DNA of 31,228 nt. It comes from Chara braunii (taxonomy: Eukaryota > Streptophyta > Charophyceae > Charales > Characeae). The position numbers and the translations under genes are program-made. Position 1 is the first letter of the stretch. Every line of letters starts with the position of its first letter. The notes beneath the pieces were generated by a model. That model saw only the letters and a program-made list of their open reading frames with translations, was not told the DNA's origin and made no database searches. The stretch lies in contig BFEA01000199.1 in NCBI GenBank assembly GCA_003427395.1, forward strand, positions 338,360 to 369,587, read 5' to 3'. Positions 19,737-30,125 of the stretch are shown piece by piece.

Positions 19737-20438
19737 GCTTTTCGGTGGAGCAGCCAATTAGTGTGCAGTTGATGACCCCAAGGGGGCGAATTACGATAAT
19801 CCGGCAGGTGCAGCGGCCACGACTTAGCCCCGACCTTCTTCGTTTTGCGGCCTTCTTGAGTACGGCGGCGATCCACGCGGCAGCCGAGTTCCGATTTGTG
19901 CAGGCGGGAGCAACGCGTGTACTAGCCGAGATCTCGGCCTTCCAGCACCTGTCTCTGCCCGGGGTCAGCCAAATCTTCGTCATCATCGTCTTCAACGGGG
20001 ACATCACTGGGGTACCTCCGGCGATCCACGCGGACATCTTTCGGACCTTGAGAGTTTGGGGGGAAGAGATCGCAGCCGCGTGGACCTGTCTCTTATACAC
20101 ATCTAGATGTGTATAAGAGACAGGTGCAGGCGGGAGCAACGCGTGTACTAGCCGAGATCTCGGCCTTCCAGCACCTGTCTCTGCCCGGGGTCAGCCAAAT
20201 CTTCGTCATCATCGTCTTCAACGGGGACATCACTGGGGTACCTCCGGCGATCCACGCGGACATCTTTCGGACCTTGAGAGTTTGGGGGGAAGAGATCGCA
20301 GCCGCGTGGACGGCGCTCCTAGCCCGTCGAGGAGACACGGTCGTGACATCCCACGACATCGATCTCCAACTCCACTCTTCCAGCAATTCGTCGCCAATCT
20401 TGCTTCCGGAACTTCGCCCTTTTGCGCCGCCCCAATGA
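19733..20438 (+). CDS. Unknown post-pol frame A, interrupted by adapter artefact
   Basis: ATG at 19733 overlaps the pol stop as ATGA, which suggests reinitiation or simply compact packing. The frame reads to about 20085, is broken by the Nextera mosaic-end pair and duplicated sequence, and resumes one frame over, ending TGA at 20436. If the 226 extra bases are removed, the frame is continuous at 159 residues. It begins MSFSVEQPISVQLMTPRGR and has a mixed alpha/beta-looking composition (RVLAEISAFQHLSLPGVSQI, then FVIIVFNGDITGVPP). No transmembrane segment and no family I recognise. It could be an accessory protein of the element. The break is technical, not a mutation. Confidence 0.55.
19898..20311. 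repeat. Exact 188-bp duplication flanking adapter (artefact)
   Basis: 19898-20085 and 20124-20311 are identical at every base, separated only by the 38-bp adapter. The perfect identity contrasts with the heavily decayed surroundings. It fits a small tagmented fragment circularised on itself during mate-pair preparation, or misassembly of such reads. Confidence 0.95.
20086..20123. other. Nextera mate-pair junction adapter (two Tn5 mosaic ends)
   Basis: CTGTCTCTTATACACATCT (20086-20104) is followed immediately by its reverse complement (20105-20123). This is the 19-bp Tn5 mosaic end in the head-to-head form used as the Nextera mate-pair junction. It yields the known contaminant peptides LLYTSRCV and VYKRQ in translations. 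It is not genomic and should be masked. Confidence 0.98.
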
Positions 20439-20680
20439 GTCGTCGTCGTCTTTCTCCCATCGGTCTTCCTTCCGATCTCCCCACCTTTTGGCAGTCCGCT
20501 CACGCCCCCACCCTCTCCTTCCGCATCAAGCCGCTCAGCGTGCCGATCCTGAACGAAGATAAGTGGAATGATTGGTGGGACGCTTACCTGAAGCTTAGAT
20601 TCTGCCTCGTGGAGGTGATCTTTCATTGGTCTGAGCCAGCGCCTGGACTAAAGTCCCAAATGATGAGGTGGAGCTGCTGA
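20435..20680 (+). CDS. Unknown post-pol frame B
   Basis: ATG at 20435 overlaps the stop of frame A as ATGA, the second such overlap in a row. It encodes 81 residues, beginning MSRRRLSPIGLPSDLPTFW and containing LNEDKWNDWWDAYLKLRF. The region after 20640 reads sensibly in two other frames (DEVELLIVQAWRMETREN, then EGELLGIVFGKEGNLAFIT), so the protein was probably longer and joined frame C before frameshifting. No recognised domain. Confidence 0.45.
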   Translation: MSRRRLSPIGLPSDLPTFWQSAHAPTLSFRIKPLSVPILNEDKWNDWWDAYLKLRFCLVEVIFHWSEPAPGLKSQMMRWSC

Positions 20681-20690
20681 TCGTGCAGGC

Positions 20691-21470
20691 GTGGCGCATG
20701 GAAACGAGGGAGAACTGCTGGGCATAGTATTTGGCAAGGAAGGAAATCTCGCTTTCATCACGAGCGAGCTATTGGTGTCCTTGGCGCAGCTAGTGGACGA
20801 TCTACCTCTCGATATTCTATCACGGTGCGACAGCAAGCCCGACCCTGACGTATTCCCCTGCACGCTTGCGCCTCATCTGCTGTGGTCCACGTGCACGGAG
20901 CTGGACGCGGACAACTTTCTTTATCCGTCTCAAGATCTTTACCTGAAAATCAACGTCACCGATCTTGTGCTGTGGGACCCCGTCATCCGATGGGCAAATG
21001 CGTGGGACGCCGCCCACGAAGACAAAGGAGAAGAAGAAGAAGAAGAAGAGGAAGAATCGCGCATGGATCCGGATGATACCGACTACCTCAGAGAATAAGA
21101 GACCGAGGATGAGTTAGAAGACGAGGAAGAGGAGGAGAGCGAGCCCGGAGAACCAGGCAATCGGCCCAGGCAAAGTGAAGAAGAAGAAGAGGCCGAAGCG
21201 CAGAGGCGACGAGAAAAGGCGGAAGGCAAGTGGCCAATCAAGGAAGGGCCCCCTCCGGAGCTGTTGTTGGGAGACCCGTCGCTCAATCTAGAGCTGCCGC
21301 GCGAGGAGCCCGAAGACGATGGAGCTGCCGCCGAGGGATCGGGAAGTCGCCACCGCAGGAGGAGTGAATCGCCAGCTCCATCCCTTTCCCCACCCCGCCC
21401 TACCCTTCGCCTTCGTAGAGATGCGGGCGATCGGGCTTCGTCCCAGGTCATTATCCCGCCGCCCCCATGA
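20691..21470 (+). pseudogene. Unknown post-pol frame C, acidic tail
   Basis: The frame runs 20691-21098, then TAA (21096), then continues in the same frame to TGA at 21468. The first part looks globular (LLVSLAQLVDDLPLDILSRC, then LYLKINVTDLVLWDPVIRWA). The second is a long acidic run with many Glu followed by Arg- and Pro-rich sequence (EAQRRREKAEGKWPIKEG, then RHRRRSESPAPSLSPPRP). It is probably the continuation of frame B. Function unknown. An acidic/basic disordered tail could bind nucleic acid or chromatin, which is speculation. Confidence 0.4.
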
Positions 21471-21825
21471 TTACATGATGGTCCGCCAACTCCCGGATCG
21501 ACCCCCTTTCTGCGATGAATGGTGTCCTTTCCCGCCCGCCATCTTCCACCAACTCTATGCCACGCGTCTCCTGATCACCATTGTCCCGCACTCTACCACT
21601 CGCTCCCTCCGACGCACCATCTCCACCTTCTATCCCGACTACCTCGCCTCGCTTCCCCATCAACACGAGTACCCTCGTTTCTCTCGCATCCACCGTTTCA
21701 ACCACTACACCCCCCTCCCCGCCCTCGGAACCCAGGATATTCATCGCTTCATGCCCCCTCTTCCCCAAGATCCCCCACCACCTCCTCCATCCGTGATTAA
21801 ATTGCCCTTCCCCAGAAACTTGTAG
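21421..21825 (+). CDS. Unknown post-pol frame D, Pro/His-rich
   Basis: An open frame of about 135 codons from ATG 21421 (another ATG at 21475), ending TAG at 21823. It contains DRPPFCDEWCPFPPAIFHQL, then ATRLLITIVPHSTTRSLRRT, and ends with a proline run. It overlaps the end of frame C in another frame. No family recognised. C-rich sequence can leave long frames by chance, so confidence is limited. Confidence 0.3.
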   Translation: MRAIGLRPRSLSRRPHDYMMVRQLPDRPPFCDEWCPFPPAIFHQLYATRLLITIVPHSTTRSLRRTISTFYPDYLASLPHQHEYPRFSRIHRFNHYTPLPALGTQDIHRFMPPLPQDPPPPPPSVIKLPFPRNL

Positions 21826-23875
21826 GACAGAGCCTACGAATGCCACGTGGATGACTTCTACACTCTTATCCTACGATAAGTGGCATGTAGAGATCTCCGC
21901 GTCGTCTATCGATTAGGGAAGTCGACACGTGTCGAAGAATCGAGCAAGCAGGAGCTTGCTCAAGATTGGAACCCCCTGGGCATCACATATGTGACAAACT
22001 ATCTTCTGCAGTCGCGCGATTTCCTGCTCAAGGCCGATGTGGGAAAAACGGGATGGCTTTGATGGGTGACGGGCGTAAGCGGGGTTCGGTTGGGCAAGTT
22101 GCATGGATACCCTCGCTTCTTTTTTTTCTTCGTTGGGCCAGCACCGGGAAAACCCCGCGCCGACGATTGGATGACGGCGCCATGACGGGCGCAAGAAATA
22201 ACTATACCATAGCTTCTTTCTTGTTTTGCTGTGAGCATTAGGAATTTTGGTGCGATTAGCGCATGGGAATCTCGTTTTTGAATTTCTAACTAATGTCGAG
22301 CCCCCGCGGGCTCTCAGAATTGTTTTTCTTTTTGGAAATTCCTTTTGTAATTAGGACTTAGACTAGGAATTTAGGTACTCTGAACTTTCTCACGCAGCTT
22401 TCGCCCGCATCTTGTGGCGCAAGGAACTGCGTTTTGACTGGATCGCGCCTTTAAATCTTGTGCAACTGTCGTTTTTGGCGGGCGTGATCGTAACTATAAT
22501 CCTTCTTCTTTCTTGATTCTCCTATGTTGCCCGCCTTCTTCCTTCTCCTTTCTCGTCTTGCATATTCTGTTCTAATTGGCCGAAGCGCCTGCATGACCGG
22601 ATCGATGCGTGGAGAGTGGCTACGACCCGCACGCCGCGGCCTAGCCATGCAGACGTAGGCACTTCCTCTCTCCTTTTCTTGTCCATCTGAGCTTAATTTT
22701 GTACCTTTCGCACAGGCATGCATGATATAAATTTCGCAAGCGTGATTAGATTGCTCTCTAAGAATTTCGAGGCTAGCACGATCAGTGAGGGTCGTTTAAC
22801 GAGCAAGTTGGAAGGCAAGTGAGTGTAAGAGTTGGGCGATCCGACGAGCTGGTGTCGGGTATGCGGGGTTGACGTGTAGGCCACGACGGACAGTGGCGCA
22901 CGGGCGAACCTGACGGGTGTACGCGGACCAAGCGGGGTGACAACTCTGCGTGGATACGAGGCGACGGACTGCCGGTATCGTGGGTGTTGGTGCGAGGCGC
23001 TGGACTGCCCGCACGAGAGCAGAGAGAGGGAGTGGTATGGGTGTGGGATAAGGCTTCTTTTTGGTGTCCCTTTCATTTCCTTTGTTCATCTATATAATTT
23101 TGAATTTTGATATGGCCGATCTCTTTATTGTGGCCCTTTTCCTTTGAACTTCTTTCGTATATTGTCTCGGATTTTCTAGATTCTCTTTTGTTAAGCAATC
23201 TTTTCGATCTATTTTGCGCCGCCTGTGTTGTCTCGAACCAGAGTTCACCTGCATAGGCTACGAGAGTGGGTCTGATTGGGAATGCTCATTTTGGATGTTT
23301 GAGGCCCAACTATCAATTATCCCCTCCTTCCCCCTTTTGCGTCATATGTATGACATATAGTGATTGGTAGGATATTTGCATGCGACCGGCGCGCGGAACT
23401 AATCGACTGCTTCTTACGTGCGCAAGTACGTACGTTCGTGATCTCGAGAGAACCAAATCGCCACGTACGCACTCGCCCTCATAAGATAGTCTAAACCACG
23501 TGTAAGGATGTGGGGGATGTGGCTTACTGAACAGGCATGGTTGCACGGTTTCCTTCCGAGGAGTCCGACTACGAAAATCTGAGGGACCCGGAATACCGTG
23601 AGTATTGGGAGGGCGAACAACTCAGATGACGGGGAAATTTAAGAAATCCATAATTTCGTTGCCTAACAGAAAACAATTGATTATGTGCGAGGGATTTTCA
23701 TTGTGCTATAACGAGCGACCCTCGGTGCCCCGACTATCCGGAAACTTATAACACGCAATATTTCATATCCCCCGGCTTCGTTGTCATTATTATTACTACT
23801 AGCTTCCCTCCCTTCGATCTCCTCCTCCCATATCACCAACTCACAGTGGTACCGTGGAATTCCATAGCTCGCTAC
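21826..23875. other. Non-coding stretch after the Ty3/gypsy element
   Basis: This should contain the 3' end of the retrotransposon, but no LTR matching the 5' side was found by eye. A diverged direct repeat (GGGCGCAAGAAATAACTATA at about 22188, GGGCGTGATCGTAACTATAA at about 22480, both followed by CTTCTTTCTTG-like sequence) lies about 290 bp apart. A shorter one (GAGGCGACGGACTGCC at 22958, GAGGCGCTGGACTGCC at 22994) lies 36 bp apart. No gene is supported. Confidence 0.55.
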
Positions 23876-24067
23876 TGGCCTAGCCCGCCGTGCGAGGGTT
23901 GTCGGTATCACCGGGCGCGCTGAGCTTCGGAAACTACCCGACAGGCTCGAGCCGAAGCTGAGCAGCGATTGCACAGCCTCCGTGCACGGGGCGCCTCGGC
24001 GGAACTCGAGGCCTGTTACGAGCGACGCCAACAACTGGCCGAACCCCGCAACCGGACCCGAAGATGA
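23876..24067 (+). pseudogene. Possible coding relic with helical C-terminus
   Basis: One frame reads PPCEGCRYHRAR, a TGA at 23921-23923, then 47 codons of Ala/Arg/Glu-rich, helix-forming sequence (ASETTRQARAEAEQRLHSLR, then ELEACYERRQQLAEPRN) ending TGA at 24065. The heptad-like pattern and CxxC start resemble linkers in retrotransposon gag proteins, but I cannot assign it. It may be chance in GC-rich sequence. Confidence 0.25.
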
Positions 24068-24430
24068 AATCAGCGGCGATGGTGATTCATTTTGGCCTTA
24101 AACGTTAAACATGTTGGCAGGGGTAATTTTATTGGAATTTTGTTCGCGAATGCAAGAGTGTTTAAATATATCGGTACGGTGGTAGCAGCAAATGCCCATG
24201 ATTTTTAACCTGGGATGCACTGCGCATGCCATCTGCCTCATGTTGCACGACATCAGCTACCTCCCCTCTGAGTATATCCCCTTTGCACCTGTACCCCTGG
24301 AACTTGCCACAGGAGATCTCAGTTCCGACATGGGACTCCACCCCCACTTTCCTAAAATCCTTGGCACACCCCATTTCGCATTTTCGGGCCCCCATCCCAC
24401 TCCGATCAGGAAGTCGCGTTGGGCGTGAGG
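24068..24430. other. Unassigned sequence abutting the broken LINE
   Basis: The LINE ORF2 similarity stops near 24430. The adjoining sequence reads openly on both strands but resembles no family I know. It may be another element that replaced or interrupted the LINE 3' end. Confidence 0.4.
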
Positions 24431-26825
24431 TTGGGCGTCACATGTTACCGATATGACCTTTGAGCAGTCTCCAAGTGACACATGAATACCCAAAAAACAT
24501 TCCGAGTTCTCCGTAAGAATCTGGCGTAGCCCCCAGTCTAACTTAAATGCGAATGGATTAGGCAGAAAGAACACCGATTTATGCCAATTTATTGATGCCC
24601 CAGACAATACGCAATAACTATCTATTACTGATCTGACTTCTTTTAGTGTTGTCCTATTATTCTCACAAGCAATAGTAAGATCATCTGCTATTGTCACCCC
24701 CTTCCATTCCAAGGAAGGTAGGAGGCGCAGGCCGACGATTTTAGGATTATATCTGATATTATCTAGTAAAATTTCTAGTTGTTGAACGAAAAGCAGAGGG
24801 GCCAGAGGACAGCCCTGCCGAAGAGAACATGTCTGTTGAAATTCCCGGGACAGTCTTCCGTTCACAATTATTGACGAAGTGGCTTGGGAATACATTGCCT
24901 TGATCCAAGTGCAGAAGCTTTCCCAAATCCCATTTTTGTGAGGGTGGTATTTACAAATGTCCACCCTACCTTGTCATATGCCTTCTTCATATCTAGAAGA
25001 AGCACATCCACATCTCTCTTTTCTTTCTTAATGATTTCTAAGGCATGTACTAGTTAAAGTATTCTAAAAAATTGAGCAGCCTTTGACAAAGGCCCCTTGT
25101 TCCCATCCAGCCCACTAAGTCTGGAAGGAATTCTGTTAATCACAATGCTAAGGCTTTAGCCAGAATCTTATAGGCTACATTCAAAACTGAGATTGGCCTA
25201 TAGTTTTTGACCTCCTTTTTTTTCTTTTTTTTTTATACAGGAGGGATATTACCCCTTTCACAAACCCTCTTGGAAGAATCCCTGTCGAGAGTGCCCTGTT
25301 ATAGATATCACTTAGGAAAGGCGCAAATGCATCTCATGCTGCAAAAAACAGCTCAAGCGGCAGTCCGTCTAGACTTGGACATTTGCCCAGGGCCATGCTC
25401 TTGACTACATGGTAAAGCTCAATCTCTGTCAGGGGAGCGTCCAATTGATCTTTGATTGAGCCGTTAATTATATTCTTAATTTGTCCCAACAATTGAAAAC
25501 TTTTGAGAGATCCGCATTGAATTGGTCGAAAGGGCACCTAGTGGCCACTATGTCTCTGAAATATTCCAATGCATAATGACACAAGTTCACTGTATTCACC
25601 ACCACTGGAGCATTCAGGGCAAAGGGATATGTTAATTTTTTGGGGAGGGGTTTTGTGTGTCGTAAGATAAGTAACCGAAACGTTAGTTTGGTCATTTTGT
25701 CATAACCAATAATCCCCCTGAGTTTCAATCATTCTAATCTCTCCGACTGTTTCTGTACTTCCATTTCCTCCAGCTCTATCGGAGTGAGTTTCCTTTTTTC
25801 GGACCAAAAGTAGTCGGTGAAAGGGTCGGTCCCCATTTGTGACTCTGCCTCCTCAATCAGTCTCGGCAACTTTGCTTCCTTTCAATTCCTGTGGGCAACT
25901 TTCATTCTGGATAAATCTATCAATGCGGCTCTAATAATATTTAATCCTACATCCACCTATATTCCTTTATCCTAAAACAGGTCCTTAGCTTTGTTCCAGC
26001 CTTCCATTTGGGAGAAGACCCACTGTGGAATGCCCTTATCTTTCAAATTATTCGTATTTAATCTGAATTGAGGTATTTCCTTTAAAATTAAATCCTTTGA
26101 AATTATATCAAGAAAGATCGGATAATAGTCTAAGAGGTCTGACACCCTGAGTTATGAACAACTGCACCTGTCCCTTAGTGTACCTCTTGCCAATATGAAG
26201 TCGAGTCTCCTCGTCGAGATTGGAGCCCTGGGGATGGTTTAAGACCATGTCAGGTATAACCATGATTGTCTGGGTTAAAAAATCTAAAAGTGTCCACCAG
26301 ACACTGAGAATCCACGAAGAACAACAACAGCGAAGACTCTACTCTAAGTAGAGAACGTACTGCTGAATCTAGTCCTGGATCCAAAATTGTATTCCAATCT
26401 CCTAAAATAACCAATTTTCTTTTGCAGTGCAGATAAGAACTTTGTTCGATCTATATATTTCGTGGGGGCGTAGATTGACACTACAGCCCAGTCCTCATCT
26501 TCCAAAGCCAATTTTACCCAAACTATCCTTCCCCCCGGCCTGGATCAATGTATGAGTCCAGGATCGGCCAGTCTAAGTCCTCATGCATAAGAATAGCAGT
26601 TCCTTCTTTCGTTCCGTCAGCTGGGGCCCAAAACTGAGGGCCCCTCCACCAATCCACTGCTGCTTATGCTTCGCTGAAGTTAAGTTTCGTTTCTTGTAAG
26701 CACATGATTTGCATAGTCTCCCTGTGTATCCACGAAAGAAGATGTTGTCTCTTATAATGGTTATTAATATCCCCAAAGCCCTTAATGCTCCAACTTGCAA
26801 TGCGCACTCTATTGGGCAAGACCAT
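24430..26825 (-). pseudogene. LINE ORF2: AP endonuclease and reverse transcriptase
   Basis: ATG at 26825-26823 starts MVLPNRVRIASWSIKGFGD. The endonuclease follows, with IMCLQETKLNFSEA, then WAVVSIYAPT, GDWNTILDPGLDS, TRRLDFILARG and LLDYYPIFLD (SDH expected). Then LTEIELYHVVKSMALGKCPS (about 25440-25380), FAPFLSDIYNRALSTGILP, KNYRPISVLNVAYKILAKAL, LLLDMKKAYDKVGW, IIVNGRLSREF, RQGCPLAPLLFV and the catalytic box TIADDLTI, where FADD/YADD is usual. Similarity ends soon after FLGIHVSLG near 24450. TAA interrupts it after NFSEA, and several shifts (including near 24960) and a poly-A expansion at 25217-25234 break the frame. The RT domain is certain. The enzyme is non-functional. Confidence 0.9.
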
Positions 26826-29440
26826 TATTATGGCCAATGCCGCCTGCCTGTTGGATGCGGTTTTTGTTCATTGCCGCTGGAGTACCATCTTCCTGGGTAT
26901 CTGCATATAGCTTTCTAATCTCAGCAGGATATCCCATTGCATTAATAAGCGATTGAAATCTCTTCCCCATTATCGTCGGAATGGCGTCACTTCAACTTAG
27001 CCAGTTGTGTATGACCGTAGCTGAAAGACTGGGTAACAGACAAATATTCGAGAGTACCTCTAAGTTGGGAGCTACGATGTCCTGGAGCGGGTACCGGTAC
27101 CCATTCTTCGAGACCCACAGTTCAAACCCAGGCATTACAGATGAGATACCCATAAAAAAATATGTAGTAGGGCTTTCCCTTTTCCTGGCAGAGAGACTAT
27201 GTGCCTTCCCATTTTTGAAACAGGTATAGTCACACATGAGCCAATGTTGTGAAATACTTGCCTACTTGTCATTTCCAAGGCACAGTCCTTTGAGGGGGCC
27301 GCTGGCACAACCATCATAGGCATGCTCAGGTGGGCCTCTTCAGATTCTTCAGGCCCTCGCTGGAATCAGAACAGATAAAGGGGATAAAATATTCATTGAC
27401 CTGCCCTATTTGTTTGTCAGTTCTGTCCAGGGTAGCCATGGGGGGCGCAAGGATGAGAGATTTCCTTACTGTCCTCTCTGAATGCATTCTCTTTTTTGAA
27501 GTGGACTGGCCAACGGGCTGTATAGTTATGGAATCGCCCTTCTCTTGGGTCCCCCTTGTTGGAACTGCCTCATTTTCATTTATACGTCCTTTCTTGCAAG
27601 GAGTAGAGATAACATTCTCTATTTCGAAATTTATCTCTCCTTCCTGGAATAGCCTTGGGATAGCGAAATCCAAGTCATCCTCTACTAAGCCTCCCCCTCT
27701 CCCCAACCCTTCTTTTTCTGATGAACATCCCTTCAAAGAGATTTCTTTCCTTTCACTCAAAATGAGAGAATCGTTGACCGAGGGAGATTCATCATCTAGG
27801 AAATTTAACTCTTTGCGGACTTCTGCGGGGTTCAGGATCCGCTTACCTTTTTGGTAGCTTGCTCATGCATCTGAGGATTATCCCTTTTTGCTTTCCCTTT
27901 CTTTCTTTCCGTCCTTTGTGCGATTGGCCCATGGAAAACAAACGGTGAGGAAGGCGTTACGCTTGGAAATTTGAAGAGGGAAATTTTTCCTCTTTATTTC
28001 CTGCTTTTCTCCGTTTTTTCAAAGGGAACTTTGCCTTCTCCTCCCTATCTTCTGAGTCCTGGATCTTAATGGCTTTGACCTCTGATTTCTTCACCCGGGA
28101 GGTACGGGGAGGGGAGACTTCTCCCATGGGTACATCTTCCTTTTCAACCACCTTCATGCTTACTTCTTTTCCTTTATCCTCCAACCTTTTCCCCTCCTCC
28201 TCCCTCTTCTTCTCTTCCTTGCTCTTAATCCTTGCTTCCTCCAACCTTCTCTTCTCTTCCTCCACCCTTCTCTTCTCCGCCTCCTCTTCTCTTTGCTTTC
28301 CCTCCCCTTCTGGTCTGTTCCCTTTCCCTTTGTCACCTAAGACCGCCTCCTTATAGGAGACCAGTTTCTCCATGGGACGAACTCCAGTCCCTTTTCCCTT
28401 TGGGCCATCTGCCTTCCCACCTTTTGTGCTTTTCTTCTCATTTTTTCTAGTGATTTCCACCCATTTCTCCCTTCGTCTGTACGCTTTCCCTTCCCTTTTC
28501 TTTTTGTCGACATCCTGCTTGCCTTTTCCATCTCCTTCCTCCCCGATGTCTCCCCCACTCCCAGATTTATTCTCTTCCTTACCGTCTGTCTTCGCACGTG
28601 ATTTGTTCTCTTGTCTGACCGGACAATCATCGCTAGCTTCTTTTTGGAAGTGACGGTGACAGATTTGGCATCACGATGTTTCGCCATATACAACTTCAAT
28701 TTTGACGAATCCAAACCTCCTTAGGTTAATTTTCAAATATTTATTGTATTTCAATATGGCAGCGGGGTGCAGGTCAAAATGGACGTTGCGAAGATCAGGT
28801 TCGAGAGGTCTCTTATAAGCTGGGTGATCCTTGATGACTGGGCCGAAGGCATCTTCGACCGCTCCCTTCAAGAGGCCCAATATAGCAACTGGGACCTCCA
28901 TACATCGAATCCAAAAATACTCTTGATGCAGAGCATCCTTCCATTCTTGTAGTTGATGAATGTTCATCCACGGTTTGAATGTCAAACCATATGTTTGACC
29001 ATCCAGTTCTACTGTTTCCCCCCTTTTCCTTAGCATCCAATCCGTAATCTGTTTAACGAACGCCACATAAGTGGCTAGGTTGCGCCCTTCATTACAGAAA
29101 GTTCCTCTAATCGGGGCGGCATCTGGAGCTCCAGCGGCCGCCCATGCGTTCTCATACATACGAACTATTCTGTTTTTAACCTCTACCAACAGGTTGGAGG
29201 CATCATCGTTAAAGAAGATTGAGACCGCATGATCCCTCAACCAGTCTGATTGAACAACACAAATATCTTCATCAGCCGTCACTTGTACACAATCCTCATC
29301 AGGTTCTACTATTCCAGGTGAGATTCCATTTGGAAGAGTTCCTTCATGTAAGCACTTCGATAGTAACTCTTTGATTCGTTGCTTTCCAGCATCTGTCCGT
29401 GGGTTGATGTGGTCTTGTATTACTTGAAGAGGGGGTATTA
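26809..29440 (-). pseudogene. LINE ORF1: DUF4283-like domain, zinc knuckle, K/E-rich region
   Basis: The frame is followed from about 29440 (INPRTDAGKQRIKELLSKC) through ATG 29282. The DUF4283-like, RRM-type part contains LTFKPWMNIHQLQEWKDALH, then EYFWIRCMEVPVAILGLLKG. A TGA at 28673-28671 is followed at once by CQICHRHFQKEASDDC, a zinc-knuckle-like motif, in the same frame. Next comes a Lys/Glu/Arg-rich helical region (28460-27957: REEEAEKRRVEEEKRRLEEA). After shifts the tail reads at 27760-27326 and 27237-26992 and on to MGKRFQSLINAMGYPAEIRK, ending TAG at 26811-26809. ORF1 overlaps the ORF2 start by 17 nt. ORF1 proteins of this type bind element RNA. Confidence 0.8.
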
Positions 29441-29912
29441 AGCAGAGCCATCATAAAATTCTAAGCAAATAATCCACACAGAAACCAAGCTAAGGCGTTA
29501 AACAACAAAACTACCCTAAAAACCGTTTGCCACTGGCATCACATAAATAAGGTCACTGTGATGCTGACACACGAGCATGTATCGATTTTATACTTCCCGG
29601 AGAGTCTCGGACAAACTTCAGTCGATGCCGCTTATGTCTTTTAGTCGCTGTCCTTCGTCCCTCGATAGTCGAACTCCTCCTTCATCCGCAATCCTAGGAC
29701 CTTCGAGTAAACTGGTCTTTTAGCCTCCTTCATCCCTCTTGGTACTAAGGTTGAGTACCTCCCCCGCGCTCCTTCCTAAACCTGGGGATTACCGAGGACA
29801 AGGATGTGCCCGTTGACCTGTCGTGGGCCATGGTGTCACGGGCCCGGGCCTAACCGGCACGGGCCCCAAGCCCCTCCTCCCCTCGACTGGTTAGGTTGAG
29901 GTGATGGACCAA

Positions 29913-30068
29913 ATGTCCAGAGGTAGAAGTGGCCAAAGCAAGACCACTACCCCGACTGAGGGTCCACCCCTCAAAAAAAGGAAACCACAAGGGCCAAGAA
30001 GCCATTATGACCATCCACAACTCCAACTACTGAGAGGGAAAGGGAGAGAACAGAAAAACAAATGTTAA
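29913..30068 (+). CDS. Short basic frame, doubtful
   Basis: ATG to TAA encodes 51 residues beginning MSRGRSGQSKTTTPTEGPPL, followed by KKRKPQG, a nuclear-localisation-like cluster. No ortholog is recognised. Position in LINE spacer DNA and A-rich sequence make chance likely. Confidence 0.15.
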   Translation: MSRGRSGQSKTTTPTEGPPLKKRKPQGPRSHYDHPQLQLLRGKGREQKNKC

Positions 30069-30100
30069 AAGCAAAAGGCAAAAAGGCAAAAAGCAAAGAA

Positions 30101-30125
30101 AAACAACAACAACAACAACAACAAA
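30101..30125. repeat. (AAC)n microsatellite
   Basis: About eight AAC units, following the GCAAAAAGGCAAAAAGC-like A-rich stretch at 30071-30098. Confidence 0.9.

Larger units (their letters stand above)
15995..21825 (+). mobile_element. Ty3/gypsy retrotransposon, internally deleted
   Basis: The gene order gag, (protease and most of RT lost), RNase H, integrase, all on the plus strand, is the Ty3/gypsy order. Several frames of unknown role follow pol. LTRs were not located, so outer limits are those of coding evidence. The element carries stops, frameshifts, one large internal deletion and one sequencing-adapter artefact (20086-20123). Confidence 0.85.
24430..29440 (-). mobile_element. L1-like LINE (non-LTR retrotransposon), 3' part missing
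   Basis: Two overlapping genes on the minus strand: ORF1 with DUF4283-like domain and zinc knuckle, and ORF2 with AP-like endonuclease then RT. This is the organisation of plant L1-type LINEs. The RNase H/zf-RVT end of ORF2, the 3' UTR and the poly-A tail are absent. LINEs usually lose their 5' end, so loss of the 3' end points to a later deletion or insertion. Many stops and shifts mark it as dead. Confidence 0.88.

Noticed and set aside
20050-20130. The 38-bp perfect palindrome as a biological recombination site or a real Tn5 insertion
   Set aside because: Exact identity to the commercial junction form, no transposon body between the ends, and a flanking duplication of 188 bp instead of the 9 bp a Tn5 insertion makes.
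19618-20626. Minus-strand frames of 170-180 codons over the post-pol region
   Set aside because: They are shadows of frames A and B, and two of them read through the adapter.
15160-23100. LTR pair for the Ty3/gypsy element
   Set aside because: Comparing the two flanks by eye gave no matching long terminal sequences, no TG...CA ends and no initiator-Met primer-binding motif. A computed self-alignment would be decisive.
26746-26756. TGTCTCTTATA, a partial Tn5 mosaic-end match giving a YKRQ peptide on the minus strand
   Set aside because: Only 11 bases match and they lie within conserved LINE endonuclease coding sequence (NHYKRQHLLSW), so it is coincidence rather than a second adapter.
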